NCBI GenBank assembly: GCA_038373865.1
Contig: JAXGGA010005123.1
Coordinates: forward strand, 17,070 to 81,069
Direction: 5' to 3'
DNA: 64,000 bases
Origin: Uloborus plumipes
Taxonomy: Eukaryota; Arthropoda; Arachnida; Araneae; Uloboridae
The notes under the pieces are model-generated. The model did no database searches. It saw nothing but the letters and a program-made list of their open reading frames with translations, and was not told the origin of the DNA. Below are positions 36,223-47,272 of this stretch, piece after piece (position 1 is the first letter of the stretch; every line of letters starts with the position of its first letter). A program made the position numbers and the translations under genes.

Positions 36223-37279
36223 AATTAAACCTGTGATTCGAACCTCAATAAAATCAACTGAAATTATGCCTTTTTGTTTTCAAATGTATTATTTTCCATT
36301 GGAAGCATGGAGTGAAATGGTATTTTTTCCTCCACAGCTTGTAATTATGGGGGCATACGGCCATAGGGTTACCGAGCAGTCACAGTACCTGTGCTCGCTA
36401 ATCTTCGAAACATCAAAGTTCATGTATTGTCATTGCTGAACCGCAACCAGGTTCAGCTTGTCCTCTGCCCCACACTTGAAATGTCTATACTGAAAAAAGA
36501 ATTAGTTCCGATGATACGTGTAAATAGTGTTTTTAATACGCTTTTATTAGTTTTACATGTGGGTTTGTTTGTTTGTATGCATGTATGTAACTCCGAAGGA
36601 AAGACAAAATTCACGTTCCTAGCAAATATAAAAGTAATATACATGTTGATGTATTATAAGTGCTTCAGTTGTTTGTATGTAACTCTGACTAAAATATAAA
36701 ATTCACGTTCTTTGCAAATATAAAAGTAATATATTTAATATTATTATTTGTACTAAAGGCTAAACTATATTAAAAAGCGTATTTTTAGTTTTTGAAACTA
36801 TATTTTGATTATTTCTTCTTTGAATTCGACGTCTTCAACATTTATGTTCCGTTCTGAGGGAAAGAAGATGTATCTTAAAATCATCTTCTACAGTGGTGCC
36901 CACGCGTGGGTCCGTGGCACAGACTGCGCTGTTGGAGAGGGGTGCTTATTTGCCCTCAATTTAAAGGCACACGTTCTAGAAGATGTACTCGTGTCATTTG
37001 AGGAGGTGTGCCATCACTTTGGGAGGGGGAGAGAGGCGATGGGAAACCTAACGAAAACAATGGAAGTTGGTTAGCAATTCAGCAATTTAATCTGCTTTCG
37101 CTTTGCTGAATAACCACAAAATATTTTGGTTAAAAAAAGTGAAACTACTAATTACAAAAGCAGAAACTGCATTTTTATTTTTTTTGAAAACTGCAATGGT
37201 GAACTTGAACATGGCAGTCACTCAGTTACTCTATTTATTCTTGTTTTAAAAGTGGCAATGATGCTTTCTGCCCGGATGG

Positions 37280-37314
<35 letters not shown>

Positions 37315-38424
37315 CGTTTTGCAATCGCTCTATTCATACGCAATCTCTTTGAATTTAAAATGAGAAACTGAATTTTTCAATAGCAGTTTTCTCTCACTTT
37401 ATGCCCTTTGATAATTCTGAGGAGAAGCTTAGCATCCTGAACTTTTTTCAGTAACAGTGACTGGGTACAATTCGACATTTTTAGCTTCAAGTAAACACCA
37501 TTAGAGCCTCGAAGATAAATTTTGACCTAGAAATAGACGAGGCATTTCTAGTACAGTTTTTGAGTTGTTTTGCGCTAAGCGTTCTCTTTCACAGCTTTTA
37601 CAGAAGGAGTATTTTAAATTTTAAACAATTAAAAACCCATGGAAGCGAATTACGCTCAATAATTATAGAGTTTAATATATTGCCAGAAGGAATAAAAATT
37701 TTCAAGGAATAAAATAGAACAAAACCTCATAATTTCGCAATTTTGCCTTTTCTATTACATGGGTTATGCGTGATTTAATCGTTTGTTTGATATTTTTTCT
37801 AATATTGTGAAAGACATGATATTCATCAAGGACATTGAAAGTGAAAGCTTTGACGCTTGGACCTGAAGAAAGTTGTCTGATAAAATGGTGACACCAGTGA
37901 TTACTTAGGCTACTCTAAAGATTTTTTTTTCTTTTCACAACATGGGAGCATTTTCTCTTAATTTGTGTAAAAATAGGAACTCTTGGTGCGTATCTTTTTT
38001 TAACAACTCTTGTGTAGTACCAAGTTGAAGCGACGAACAAGGAAAGTTTTTATATTCCATGTCCTTCAATCGAAGCGTGATGACAGATAATTTTACGTCA
38101 GCAATTGTGCTTCTGTCGGCATTGCTTCATCCCATATGTACCGAGAACAATACTGTGCGTTAGAACATGAACACTGGTAATGTCATTAATAGCATGTTTC
38201 AGATACTTTCAATTACTCGTGATGGTCCTCGCCATACTTTCCGTTTAAATAATGGAAACGATTTTAAGTTTCCCCTTTTACCAAAAGAGTTTTCAATATC
38301 TATGTTCGCAGTAATTCTGACATGGAAGCTGCCTTTTCTTCTTTTGTGTTTTGATAGTACACAATTCAAACAGCAGGACAACTAATGATTTTTTTTGCTA
38401 ATGTCATTGTTATCCTGAGTCAGC
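36223..38424. other. Intergenic stretch, two GC-richer patches
   Basis: About 36330-36480 (preceded by a TTTTTCCTCCACAG acceptor-like site) and 36890-37070 (CAGTGGTGCCCACGCG start, possibly a hAT end) are GC-richer than their surroundings and have short open frames, none recognised. An A30-class run lies at 37282-37311. No gene is called. Confidence 0.4.
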
Positions 38425-38868
38425 AAAGCTGGTATTTTGGTGTGCGCTGATTCACTTTTTAACTGTACCGTAATTTGGTGTGAAGTGCGACTTTCACAGC
38501 ACACACGAACCATAAGAACTGTTTATAGGATAGGCAACAGGCAAAGGTGTCAGGGGATTCAATTGCCCCCCCCTACCTGGCTTTGAGAAATCAATGTATT
38601 TTCATGTATGTGTGCTTGGTTTTTGTTGCTTTCCGATGAAATAGCATTGTGTGCAATGAGTCAAATAGCATTGTGTTTCTGCCCTTTGAACTCCCCTGGA
38701 AAAACTTGAAATGACGGGCTTGGTAGGCTACCATTCACCGCATAACACAGTCACACAAAGAAAGGACAAGGACAGGAGAGAGAAAGGACATCCATACCCT
38801 AGCTGGGATTCAAACCCGGAACCTTTACATCCGCAGTCATACTTCTCTGACCAGCAAAGGTGGCCAGC
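38425..38868 (-). mobile_element. tRNA-derived SINE (family S), split by a MITE
   Basis: The body matches the SINEs at 43726-44006 and 46986-47261 block by block: GTGTGCGCTG.TTCAC, ACTGTAC.GTAATTTGGTG, GG.TAGGCAAC, AAAGAAAGGACAAGGACAGG and the head GGGATTCAAACCCGG (B box, one change). The MITE at 38539-38723 interrupts it after TAGGCAAC. The left (tail) end is uncertain because no A/T-tract boundary is clear. Confidence 0.78.
38539..38723 (-). mobile_element. MITE (GCGTCATTTCAAG family) inside a SINE
   Basis: Its right end CTGGAAAAACTTGAAATGAC, then GGGCTTG, and the inner CAATTGCCCCCCCC, then TGGCTTTGAGAAATCA, match the 40194-40368 MITE in inverted orientation. The 8-bp flanks TAGGCAAC (38531-38538) and TAGGCTAC (38724-38731) differ by one base. 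The uninterrupted SINE copy at 43726 reads TAGGCAAC once, confirming the insertion. Confidence 0.75.
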
Positions 38869-39919
38869 ATTTCTTTGTTTTTTGCCAATAATTTTTTTTA
38901 ATAACCTTCCATGCAGGGCTCTAATTAATTTGTTACGCGTATCAGACTGGTAAGCTATAGCACAACTAGCAATGCTAACAGCCTTTGCTGAAAAACTTAG
39001 TTCATGTTCCTTCAATCTCAAGAGACTTTTTTGGAAAGATCTGGTGCAGAAAACGCTGTTCCTTAGTGGTGGAAAATTCGTCAGAAAAGCAGAAGAATAT
39101 TGTAAAGCATAGCGATCAATATTACGTCAGTAATAAGAGAAAACTGAAATGCGTACAAAAAGTAGCTCAGTTTTTTTTTTTTTTTGAAATCTACCTTTAA
39201 AGAACATTTTTGATAAGGAATCCAGGAAAAAGGTTTTGCTCAAATTTTATTGAATTCCGTTATGCAATTTTCTCAGTTTTTTCGAATACGTCGTATATTC
39301 CCTGTCTGTTAGTTTCATTAAATATTGATTTTTTTTTTGGAGCGAGTGCAACGTAAGAAAGTGTCAAAAGATTTCTTTTTAAATTTGTACTGTCCGGACA
39401 ACTAAACAGGAAAGTTGTAAAATGTTGGCACCATGGCTTTTATGTTCGATTTTCTGCTAGTTTGACAATACGAAGAAAATAATGCCCTAATACTTTTCGA
39501 TGTATTTTTCTGATATATTTCGTATTTCCGCGTGTTACATTTTTGAGTAATTTCAACCATTTGTTTGTTATTATGAAAAAACAATCTGCTCAGAAAGTGA
39601 AAATATTTGTTGTGAGATTTCTTATCGCTGTTACTAAACTTGGCATCCAACTTCATAACATCAAGTTCAAAACACATGACATACAAATGATCTGGTTTTC
39701 CACGAATAAAATAATGCAGCAGAAATATCCGCCCAGATAAAAGGGTACTTTTTTAAAAACCGAATGTCCTTGTCGTTTCCGTTGTGTGTGAGATTAGTTG
39801 CATCCCAAAATCATGAGCATGAATTTAACTAGGTTATCAACCAATAAAAATCTTTTTTTGCTGAAGACTTCTTTCAGCAGCTGGCGGGAAGTTTTAAGGG
39901 CAAATTTTTTTCATCGTAT
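38869..39919. other. Intergenic stretch, nothing recognised
   Basis: AT-rich, with T runs near 39171-39185. Overlapping open frames at 39402-39740 on both strands show no domain. Confidence 0.4.
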
Positions 39920-40604
39920 CAGGGCCGGATTAAAGATTTGGAGGCCTATAGGCATTTGAAATGAAGGGGCCCCTTTCCCCATATGGATTTGGTAAATGAG
40001 AAATAACTGATATACAATGTGCAAATATATTTTTATCATTTAAAATTGTTATTATGTTGCAGGTATAAATAGTGTTAATGGTAAGCAAGGCTTAATTTGC
40101 ATATAGAGGAAAGCTCCAGCACTTACGAAATTTAATATTTTAGGCGAAGTTCAAGCGATAAAATAAGTTTGTGGGTACTTTTAGGGCTCTTGTCAGGGGC
40201 GTCATTTCAAGTTTTTCCAGGGGGGGGGAGGGCAAAGGTTTCCAAACACAATGCAATTTCATCGGAAAACATAAAAAAACACGCCCACTTATATGTAAAT
40301 ACATTGATTTCTCAAAGCCAGGGGGGGGGGCAATTGACCCCTCCCTGCCCCCCTAAATGACGGGCCTAGCTCTTGCACCTCTCTTGGCAGAAAGTATGTG
40401 CTGGTGATGAGAAAGAAGTTGAATAGAAGTATAAACGTTTACTTAAGTTCTATTCGCATATTGCATCAAATTATGTTCTTAACGTTTAGCTCAGTGTCAT
40501 CTAAAGTTGAAAAAGGATATCTTCAGAATTTCTCGGGGCCCTTTTAAAAATCCCCGGGGCCCATAGGCAACTGCCTACGTTGCCTATTTAGTAATCCGGC
40601 TCTG
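39920..40604. mobile_element. 685-bp hAT element with CAGGGCCGGATTA ends
   Basis: Left CAGGGCCGGATTAAAGATTT and right TAATCCGGCTCTG, with GGGGCCC and CCTATAGGCA / GCCCATAGGCAAC words inside each end. The 8-bp duplication CATCGTAT is exact at 39912-39919 and 40605-40612. It contains the MITE at 40194-40368. A decayed relative of the left end is at about 47940. Confidence 0.88.
40194..40368 (+). mobile_element. 175-bp hAT-type MITE inside the hAT element
   Basis: Ends CAGGGGCGTCATTT and AAATGACGGGCCTA. The 8-bp flanks GCTCTTGT (40186-40193) and GCTCTTGC (40369-40376) differ by one base. Contains two G runs. A second copy lies at 38539-38723. Confidence 0.8.
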
Positions 40605-42515
40605 CATCGTATGTTTGACTAGACTTTCCTCCCTATTTTTATGGTCTTTTCAGGAGGGAAGGGGGGGGGGGAGCGGAATGCATATGAGTGAAAAATCAGC
40701 GGCGGATACTTTTGAAAAACATGTTTTCTTTTTGAATAATTAAACAAGTGATTAATTAGTCTGGGTTAATGGTTTTGAAATAAGTTTATGCTTATACAAG
40801 GTTTATTAAAATTATTATTATCTATTCTGTTTTTTATAGAATCACTCCAGATAGAGTTAGACCAATACCAATTTTGCACAATGAAGCTTCCTTTCTAAAA
40901 CTTATTACACAACAACCTAAAAAGAGAGGAAGAACAAAACAAAACTGCGCATTATCAGATAGCTGTAGAAAAAGCAGGACAGGAGGGAAAATGATAGACT
41001 TTGGCTCCTGAAATTTTAAAGCCTTCACTTTGCCTCCGACTCCTTTACTTCAAAATTAATCAGACTCCGACTCTGACTTTGCAACCCTGGCAGATCTGCG
41101 GACTCAATAAGAAAATGACGGATTTTTGCTCTGCAGCACTGAGAGAAAGACCGAAATTGAGAGAAAAAAAAAAAAAGACTTTAGTTGCAACATAGAGAAT
41201 TAAATAATTTATTTGTAGGACAGAGTATTTTCTTCTTTTACTGGTTGCTCCTCAGCTAACAATAGAAAGATTCGGCAACAAAATGTGTAAAAAGCTTTGT
41301 ATGCACTTAGATGTCGGTTGCAGAAAAAAATAACAGAATTAACTGAAATAGAGCCAATTAAAATACGTATTAGGAACATTTTTAAATATATCTCTAATGG
41401 GTTTCATGTTCACTTTCGCAAACAGAAATTATTTTCGTACTGAAGATGCTATCAAAATACTTCCATCTAAATTACCCTAATTAACAGAAATAGAAATCCA
41501 TGCGCGATAACTCTTGTTTCAGAATTTTAACTTCTCGATCCTTAAACAACTCAAGTCGAATTGACTAATTTATTATAGTTGTTTTCAGCGGAATTTATAG
41601 AAATACAATTTCGGTTTCATTTCGTGACGAAAGTAATTTAAACTATCGGTCTGTTGATTCCGTGTCGAAACATAATGTACGTCTTCCTCATCAAAACACG
41701 TTTCGATATTGCGTTGCAAGCTCTATTGCGTCTTGTTTTGCAGTAAAACACACTTAATTTTTCTCTATCTTTCTTCTTTTTATCACAGGGGTTTTTAAAA
41801 AAAGCTATTTAACAAAAATATATGCGAATATGATGCTACATTGTTATTCACAATTAGTCAATTATTTAAGAAATACAGGACAAAATTGTATCAATCTTTT
41901 TTGACGAACCTTTCAGAACAGGAATTTGGAATTTATTGCTGTTTCATGCACACAAGTTCTGGAAAGTCTCATTGGGTTTCTAATCTTGAGATTTATCATA
42001 GTTCTGTTTTGACGAACACTAAAGGAAATAAAGTTTTTCATTATTGAATTGATTTCAGTAACAACAGCGGCACTTTTACATGTTGGATTCAAAAATCCTG
42101 CCTCGGTAAACTTCTATAGAACTAACTTTATAAATATGGAATAAATTTATCATATTAACTGAAGTTATTCACAACATCTTTTAGAAAACTTCATATGATT
42201 GAGAACATAAACGCATCATGTACTGTGAGTGTATCCATAGTACACCGTACGCGTCATGCATACTGTAGTAATATGTAGCCAGGGCCCATGAACATGAATA
42301 CCGAGTGCAACTAAAAAATTTATTCGTCATGGTCATTTACAACTTTGGAGCCCGTCGTAATGTTTTTTTTTGAGGGGGGGGGACTCCTTCATCTATCACG
42401 GTTGTAATTCCTGTGGAGTCCTTTTAGTCATATGGGCCCCTAGCAATTACGACATTTGCGACATGCTAAATCAGCCACTGGTTTCAGAACTACTTACGTA
42501 AAAAATTTTGTATTA
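40605..42515. other. Intergenic stretch with scattered relics
   Basis: A short minus-orientation GACTCC-rich patch at about 41015-41090 is related to the 32.5-kb minisatellite and is followed by GCAACCCTG, possibly a hAT end. About 42280-42480 looks like a decayed hAT MITE (CAGGGCCC start, G run) without clear borders. No gene called. Confidence 0.4.
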
Positions 42516-42691
42516 CAGTCGAACCTCACTAAAATGGAGTCAAAGATACCTTTAAAATGAATTCTTCTTAATAGTAGTTCTTCTTATCCGGAAAGACAAT
42601 AAACCAGAAAACAATAGGACGGGACTATCAAGAGAAGTTCGTCCAAGCAGTAATTCTTTTTAAGCGTGTTCGAATTAACGAGGCTCGGCTG
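42516..42691. mobile_element. 176-bp pogo/Tigger-like MITE
   Basis: Ends CAGTCGAACCTCACTAA (left) and CAGCCGAGCCTCGTTAA (right, inverted), flanked by TA at 42514-42515 and 42692-42693. It abuts a possible coding exon on the right. Confidence 0.8.
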
Positions 42692-42948
42692 TACGCTAGA
42701 GCCCCATCCATGTGAATACTAAAGGGAGATGAAGATTTCGTATGCTGTGAATTTGAAGGTTTAATAGAAGGGGTTTCCCGGCCATCAAAAGTGGCGCCTG
42801 AAGGGCGAACGCACCCTTCTGGAATGCTCGGATTGGAATCTTGCCATCTAGGAGAAGGACTCCATCCCTCTGCCCACACGCTGCCGGAAGATGAGGCTAA
42901 ACTAAGAACTTCAGTGTAACGAGCACGTGGCAGCCCTGCTAAATAAAG
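42628..42948 (-). CDS. Possible terminal exon of an unknown gene, 3' end altered by a MITE
   Basis: On the minus strand an open frame follows an acceptor-like CTTTAAACGCAG ending at 42949. It encodes LYLAGLPRARYTEVLSLASS, then SGSVWAEGWSPSPRWQDSNP, then a Ser/Pro/Thr-rich part with CVRPSGATFDGRETPSIK. The DNA is more GC-rich than its surroundings and the residue mix looks like real protein, but I do not recognise it and saw no partner exon. At 42693 the frame enters the pogo-like MITE and picks up about 20 foreign codons to a stop at 42628. With the MITE and one TA removed, the frame would end at a TAA immediately. It may be a pseudogene or an unlabelled repeat. Confidence 0.3.
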   Translation of the reverse strand, partial: LYLAGLPRARYTEVLSLASSSGSVWAEGWSPSPRWQDSNPSIPEGCVRPSGATFDGRETPSIKPSNSQHTKSSSPFSIHMDGALAYSRASLIRTRLKRITAWTNFS

Positions 42949-43725
42949 CTGCGTTTAAAGGGGAATAGTCAACAATTCCATGCCCATAAATTAATTCACC
43001 TCACATTTTTTGAACAGCTCACTTTTCTGAGCGATTGTTTTTGGCTCTTTGTATTCACCGCTCAGTGCTGAGTGCAACCACCAAACCAACTTTCTCTCTC
43101 TTCCAAATGTAGTAGAAATTTAAAAATTATCAAACTTCAAAAGTTTAATCTGGTCGAGTTGGGAATTTTTTATCTCTTTTTTTTTTCTTCTTCGAAGCGG
43201 AGAACAAAGACTATGTTATAACCGTTTTTAAAATCTTACACGATTTATGTACTCGAGTCTGTCTTCTAGTCATTTGTTTGTCAATGTCCAATTTGTTTCA
43301 TTTATGAATGTCCATAGTTTAGTTTAAAAAAGGAAATCAGTTGTCGAAACATTCACTTGAAGAGCAACTATTTTCGTTATTATAAAAAATATAACAAAGA
43401 TAATAGCCAAGAATAACTACTGCGAAACCGCCTTTATCTATTATCCTGTACCAGTTATTGTTAAAAGATTAATGCCTTTTTCACACAAAACGGCCAGTCA
43501 ATTAACTTTTCTCGCGGATGGTTAAGATGTGTAAAAAGGTATTAAATATGAAGAAATCACCTGAATACTTTCACAAGCAGTCAACTCGTCTGCTATATCA
43601 GTCACATGTGCCGCTGGCCTGTGGCAGATACAAAAAGAGAGTCATCGGGGCCATGTCCCCGAAAACAGTCGACAATATTATACAACCATGATGGAAACTC
43701 CAGCCAAGTCGAGAAAGGTCATAGA

Positions 43726-44006
43726 TTTTTTTTTTTTTTTTTTGTCGTATGCCAGCCAGACTGGCAAGTTGGGGTGCGCTGCTTCACTTTTCCAACTGTA
43801 CAGTAATTTGGTGTGAAGTCCGACTTCCACAGTACACGCATGACATAGGTACCCATTTATAGGGTAGGCAACCTTTCACAACAACACATTCATATAAAGA
43901 AAGGACAAGGACAGGAGAGAGAAAGCATATCCATGCCCAAGCCGGGACTCGAACCCGGGATCACACCATACGTAGGCAGACTGCTCCACTAGACAAGGTG
44001 GCCGGC
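43726..44006 (-). mobile_element. tRNA-derived SINE (family S), best copy
   Basis: In minus orientation it has a tRNA-like head with an A-box-like CTTGTCTAGTGGAGCAG and a perfect B box (GGGTTCGAGTCCCGG), then a 210-bp body and an A18-class tail (seen as T at 43726-43743). An exact 10-bp duplication AGGTCATAGA flanks it at 43716-43725 and 44007-44016. This shows LINE-dependent retroposition, fairly recent by its intact duplication. Confidence 0.93.
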
Positions 44007-44661
44007 AGGTCATAGAGCTACCAAAATAATTACTAGTAAACCCTCAGCAGCTTTTTAACAGGATTTTGTGTGTTTGCGATAATTCAGTAGAACTAAAGAA
44101 TACTTATCATATGAGTTAGCTTCTAGGATACCATCTCTTTTGGATAATGTATCTGTCCGTAAAGCAACTTACTCATCATTGAAGAAATATTTCAAAATGA
44201 CTAGCAAAACTACGTTGATGTTCGTCACACGACTTTCGTTTAACGGAATATTTTTAATCCATAATGTAAGCTGGACACATAACACCACTAATAGAGAAGT
44301 TTTAAACAATTATTGCAGCTATCTTTTCTTAATTATGGACGCAATGATATTGTAATCTTTGACGGATATCCAGGTCATCCAAACACTGAAAACGAAGAGT
44401 AAACTAGACGATCATCAAAATAAATAAATATATTTTTTTTAATCTGAGGTTGTCTGAACTGAGAGGAAGCTGCGGAGGAAGTTTCAAAAAAACTGAAGGC
44501 TGTGACAGAACAGTTGAGGAGTTGAGAAGCTATGGAGGTTGTCTTACTGATTTGATTAGGTTTAGTGGAAACTCTGAAGAAATGAGATAATCATGACTTG
44601 GCCTATCTTTTTCAACAGTATTAGTAGTATACCGATCTTCAAATTTTTCATCTGAATAATT

Positions 44662-44719
44662 GTCGATGTCTAGAGCTATACTCAAATAATTCTATTTGAG
44701 TATAGCTCTAGACATCGAC
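44662..44719. repeat. Perfect 27-bp palindrome with a 4-base loop
   Basis: GTCGATGTCTAGAGCTATAC, then TCAAATA (44662-44688), is followed by ATTC and the exact inverted copy (44693-44719). There is no mismatch, no flanking duplication and no transposon-like terminus. Confidence 0.95.
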
Positions 44720-44965
44720 CTTGGGGCCCTTAAACTCGTTTTGGATAGGATGATAAGCAAGGAATCCACTCGGCATCTTACTCGCCTAGTTATTCATCAT
44801 CTTATTCCATCTTGCCGTTTTCGTTTTGAGGTTGATTTTCAGTACATAGCTTATCGTCAATATCCTACACCGCTCATGGATTTTGCACTACGACTGGTAA
44901 ACTACAAATAATTAATGGATGAAATGAAAATATATAATTTACTCTCGTTGAGTAATTCCTTACGT

Positions 44966-45194
44966 TTTAGTCCATTAATGCCTGACATTTTTTTCCAAAG
45001 GCTAGTTTGTATACTGGTTACACGGCCACAGAACACACTTTACAATGGTTATATGCTGCAATCTGTTAATAATGAATTGAAACAGTCCAAAGTAATAATT
45101 GAACACTATTATTTGGTTGAAATGTTCATTTTTGGTAAATTCAGACCCTTTTTGTACCGTCCCTAAAAAGGGACGCTAGTCATTAATGGGTTAA
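44966..45194. mobile_element. 229-bp inverted-repeat MITE, TTAA-type candidate
   Basis: Left TTTAGTCCATTAATGCCTGA and right (inverted) TTTAACCCATTAATGACTAG. The right end is preceded inside by the palindromic CGTCCCTAAAAAGGGACG. If the true ends are CCCATTAATG next to TTAA, a piggyBac-like target is possible, but the left copy has decayed to TTAG. Confidence 0.5.
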
Positions 45195-46985
45195 AGTCAA
45201 AAAATTACATCCACAAGCAAGAAAAATCCATTTTGCAGCTTATTGCTTCTAAAACAAAACCATACCGACCTCACTTGCAGCAAACTTCATTTCACAACAC
45301 TTCAAAATCAAATAGAATTTTGCTATATGTTAACACCAATGAAACAATTAGAGGTGTTGTACATTCGTCTTACCCCGATTCGTCATCTTACCTTCCTTTA
45401 CCCGGTTTAGTAGACGAAGAGAACAAAACCTGAAGACACGATCCACCGCATGCCTCGTGTCGACATAGGTCCTGATATATTTTTTTATTCTTCACAGGGC
45501 CTGTGATATAATAATTACAATTGTTATTACAGCTGGCAAAATACTTAATGCTATGACAGCATTTTAAGCGTCGGTAAAAATGTACTCTCAAAACAAACAA
45601 GAATCAAAATCTATTTTTGATACGTGTTACAAAAATGAATTACATGTTTGACCTCTAAAACTTTCTTATTAATTGATAGGTTTTATGTCTCATCTTTTTT
45701 CACTGGACCGTATTAAAGTGTCAACAATTAAAGTGAAAGATTCTGGTGAAATAAATCACTCTTCACTACAGAATTCATCAACCTGATGATTGTAAACGCC
45801 TACGTTAATTATAAAGAGCCGGATAAGAGCAGTTCTTTCCCGCATCAGAAAGGAAAACACGACTTTGAATGTGATAAAACTTAACAGTTTCAGCGCAATA
45901 TATGTTGGGTGGATTTTTCTTTTCGCTCGACTAGTAACGTTTTTGATCAAACACAAGATACAATAAATTCATCATCAAGGGCACAAACGAGGAAAAATGC
46001 CGGAACACCCGGACTTAGCTGGCTTTCGGGAAAGGAAATTTAACATTTGTCTCACTTTCAGAGCAGAAGTTGTTTGTGAAGATTTGTACTTTGTTGTATT
46101 ATGCAAGTTAACAACATGGGAATTATTTTTAAAATGTGAAACGCAGATTATCAATATGAGCGCAGTACGCGACTAGGCTGAGGTGCAAATATTTTATAAC
46201 TGCAAAATATGCCCTACTCCCCCCCCCCCTCTATTTCAGTTTGCTTAATTTGTTTCGTTATTGAGAGTTTTTAAGATCCTAACAATTTAAAAAGATAAAA
46301 TTTACAAACTGTTGAAATGCTTACCCCATGGTCTTCGTTTTCGCTGAAGTTTTAGTACTACGTTTCTCACAACCTATCACTAAATCTCCTTACCAATTAC
46401 GTACAATTACGTATCACTTACGTACCCCTTAAGAACACTTACGTACATTAACCATTTACGTTCTAAAAGCATATTTTATGCACCTTTATAATGAGCCTTT
46501 ATTTCATAATATCCTCCAATAAATATTCTCTCTTGCTTTAATCTTTTGTTTGCATTGCTCGTCGCTTTCTTGTGGGCTTCCTCAAGTTCGTCAGATAAGG
46601 TTCCCAGAGAAAGTAAAGGATAGTTTTGGAGTTTTGGAGTTCTGTATTGGAACGGATCTAGAGAAACACTTAATAAGAGCTAAATAAAACCGAATTATCT
46701 TCACTCTTTAGGAAAATCTTAAAAATGAAAATCTTTAAAGTGCATAAGTAAATGAGGTAAAATTTTAAAGGGCTTCAGGTATGCAACGATTAATTCTTTA
46801 ATGGAAAACTAAGGAAAGCATGCTTAATTGAATTTTCAAATTAGTAAAAATACTTGCTTTTGTTTTGAACAGAAAACGATTTATTCTCCAACATGAGCTT
46901 AGGGGCGACAAGGGAAAAAGGAAAAGGCCTTCGGATCATGAGGAATACCAGTTGAAGACAATTCTAGCCCAATGCAGAAATATTG

Positions 46986-47261
46986 TTGCTGTTGTTGTCT
47001 TGTTCCATCTAGGTTGGCAATTTGAGGTGCGGTGCTTCCCTTTTCCAACTGTGCAAAAGTCCGGCCTCCACAGTGGCACTTATGCCATCAGGACCCGTTT
47101 GTAGGGTAGGCAACCACATTAATAGCACAATAGCACATTCACACCAATAAAGGACAAGGGCAAAAGAGAGAAAGTAGATCCTTGCCAGAGCCAGGACTCG
47201 AACCTGGAGCCTCCCCATCCGGTTAGGCTTCTCTGACCACGCTTAACAAAGTGACCGGCTC
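46986..47261 (-). mobile_element. tRNA-derived SINE (family S), third copy
   Basis: It shares the body blocks (GGTGCGGTGCTTC, TTTCCAACTGT, TAGGGTAGGCAACC, AAAGGACAAGGGCA) and a perfect B box in the head (AGGTTCGAGTCCTGG, minus strand). The flanks CAGAAATATTG (46975-46985) and CAGAAGTGTTC (47262-47272) are a plausible duplication with three changes, so this copy is older than the one at 43726. Confidence 0.85.
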
Positions 47262-47272
47262 CAGAAGTGTTC

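Larger units (their letters stand above)
44017..46985. other. Intergenic stretch with a perfect hairpin and a MITE
   Basis: Apart from the hairpin at 44662-44719 and the inverted-repeat element at 44966-45194, listed separately, I see AT-rich DNA with short unrecognised frames and C/G runs near 46217-46228. Confidence 0.4.

Noticed and set aside
33529..47261. B-box words at 33.64, 38.81, 43.94 and 47.19 kb as tRNA genes
   Set aside because: Each is the head of a longer retroposon with tail and target duplication; cloverleaf arms do not complete.
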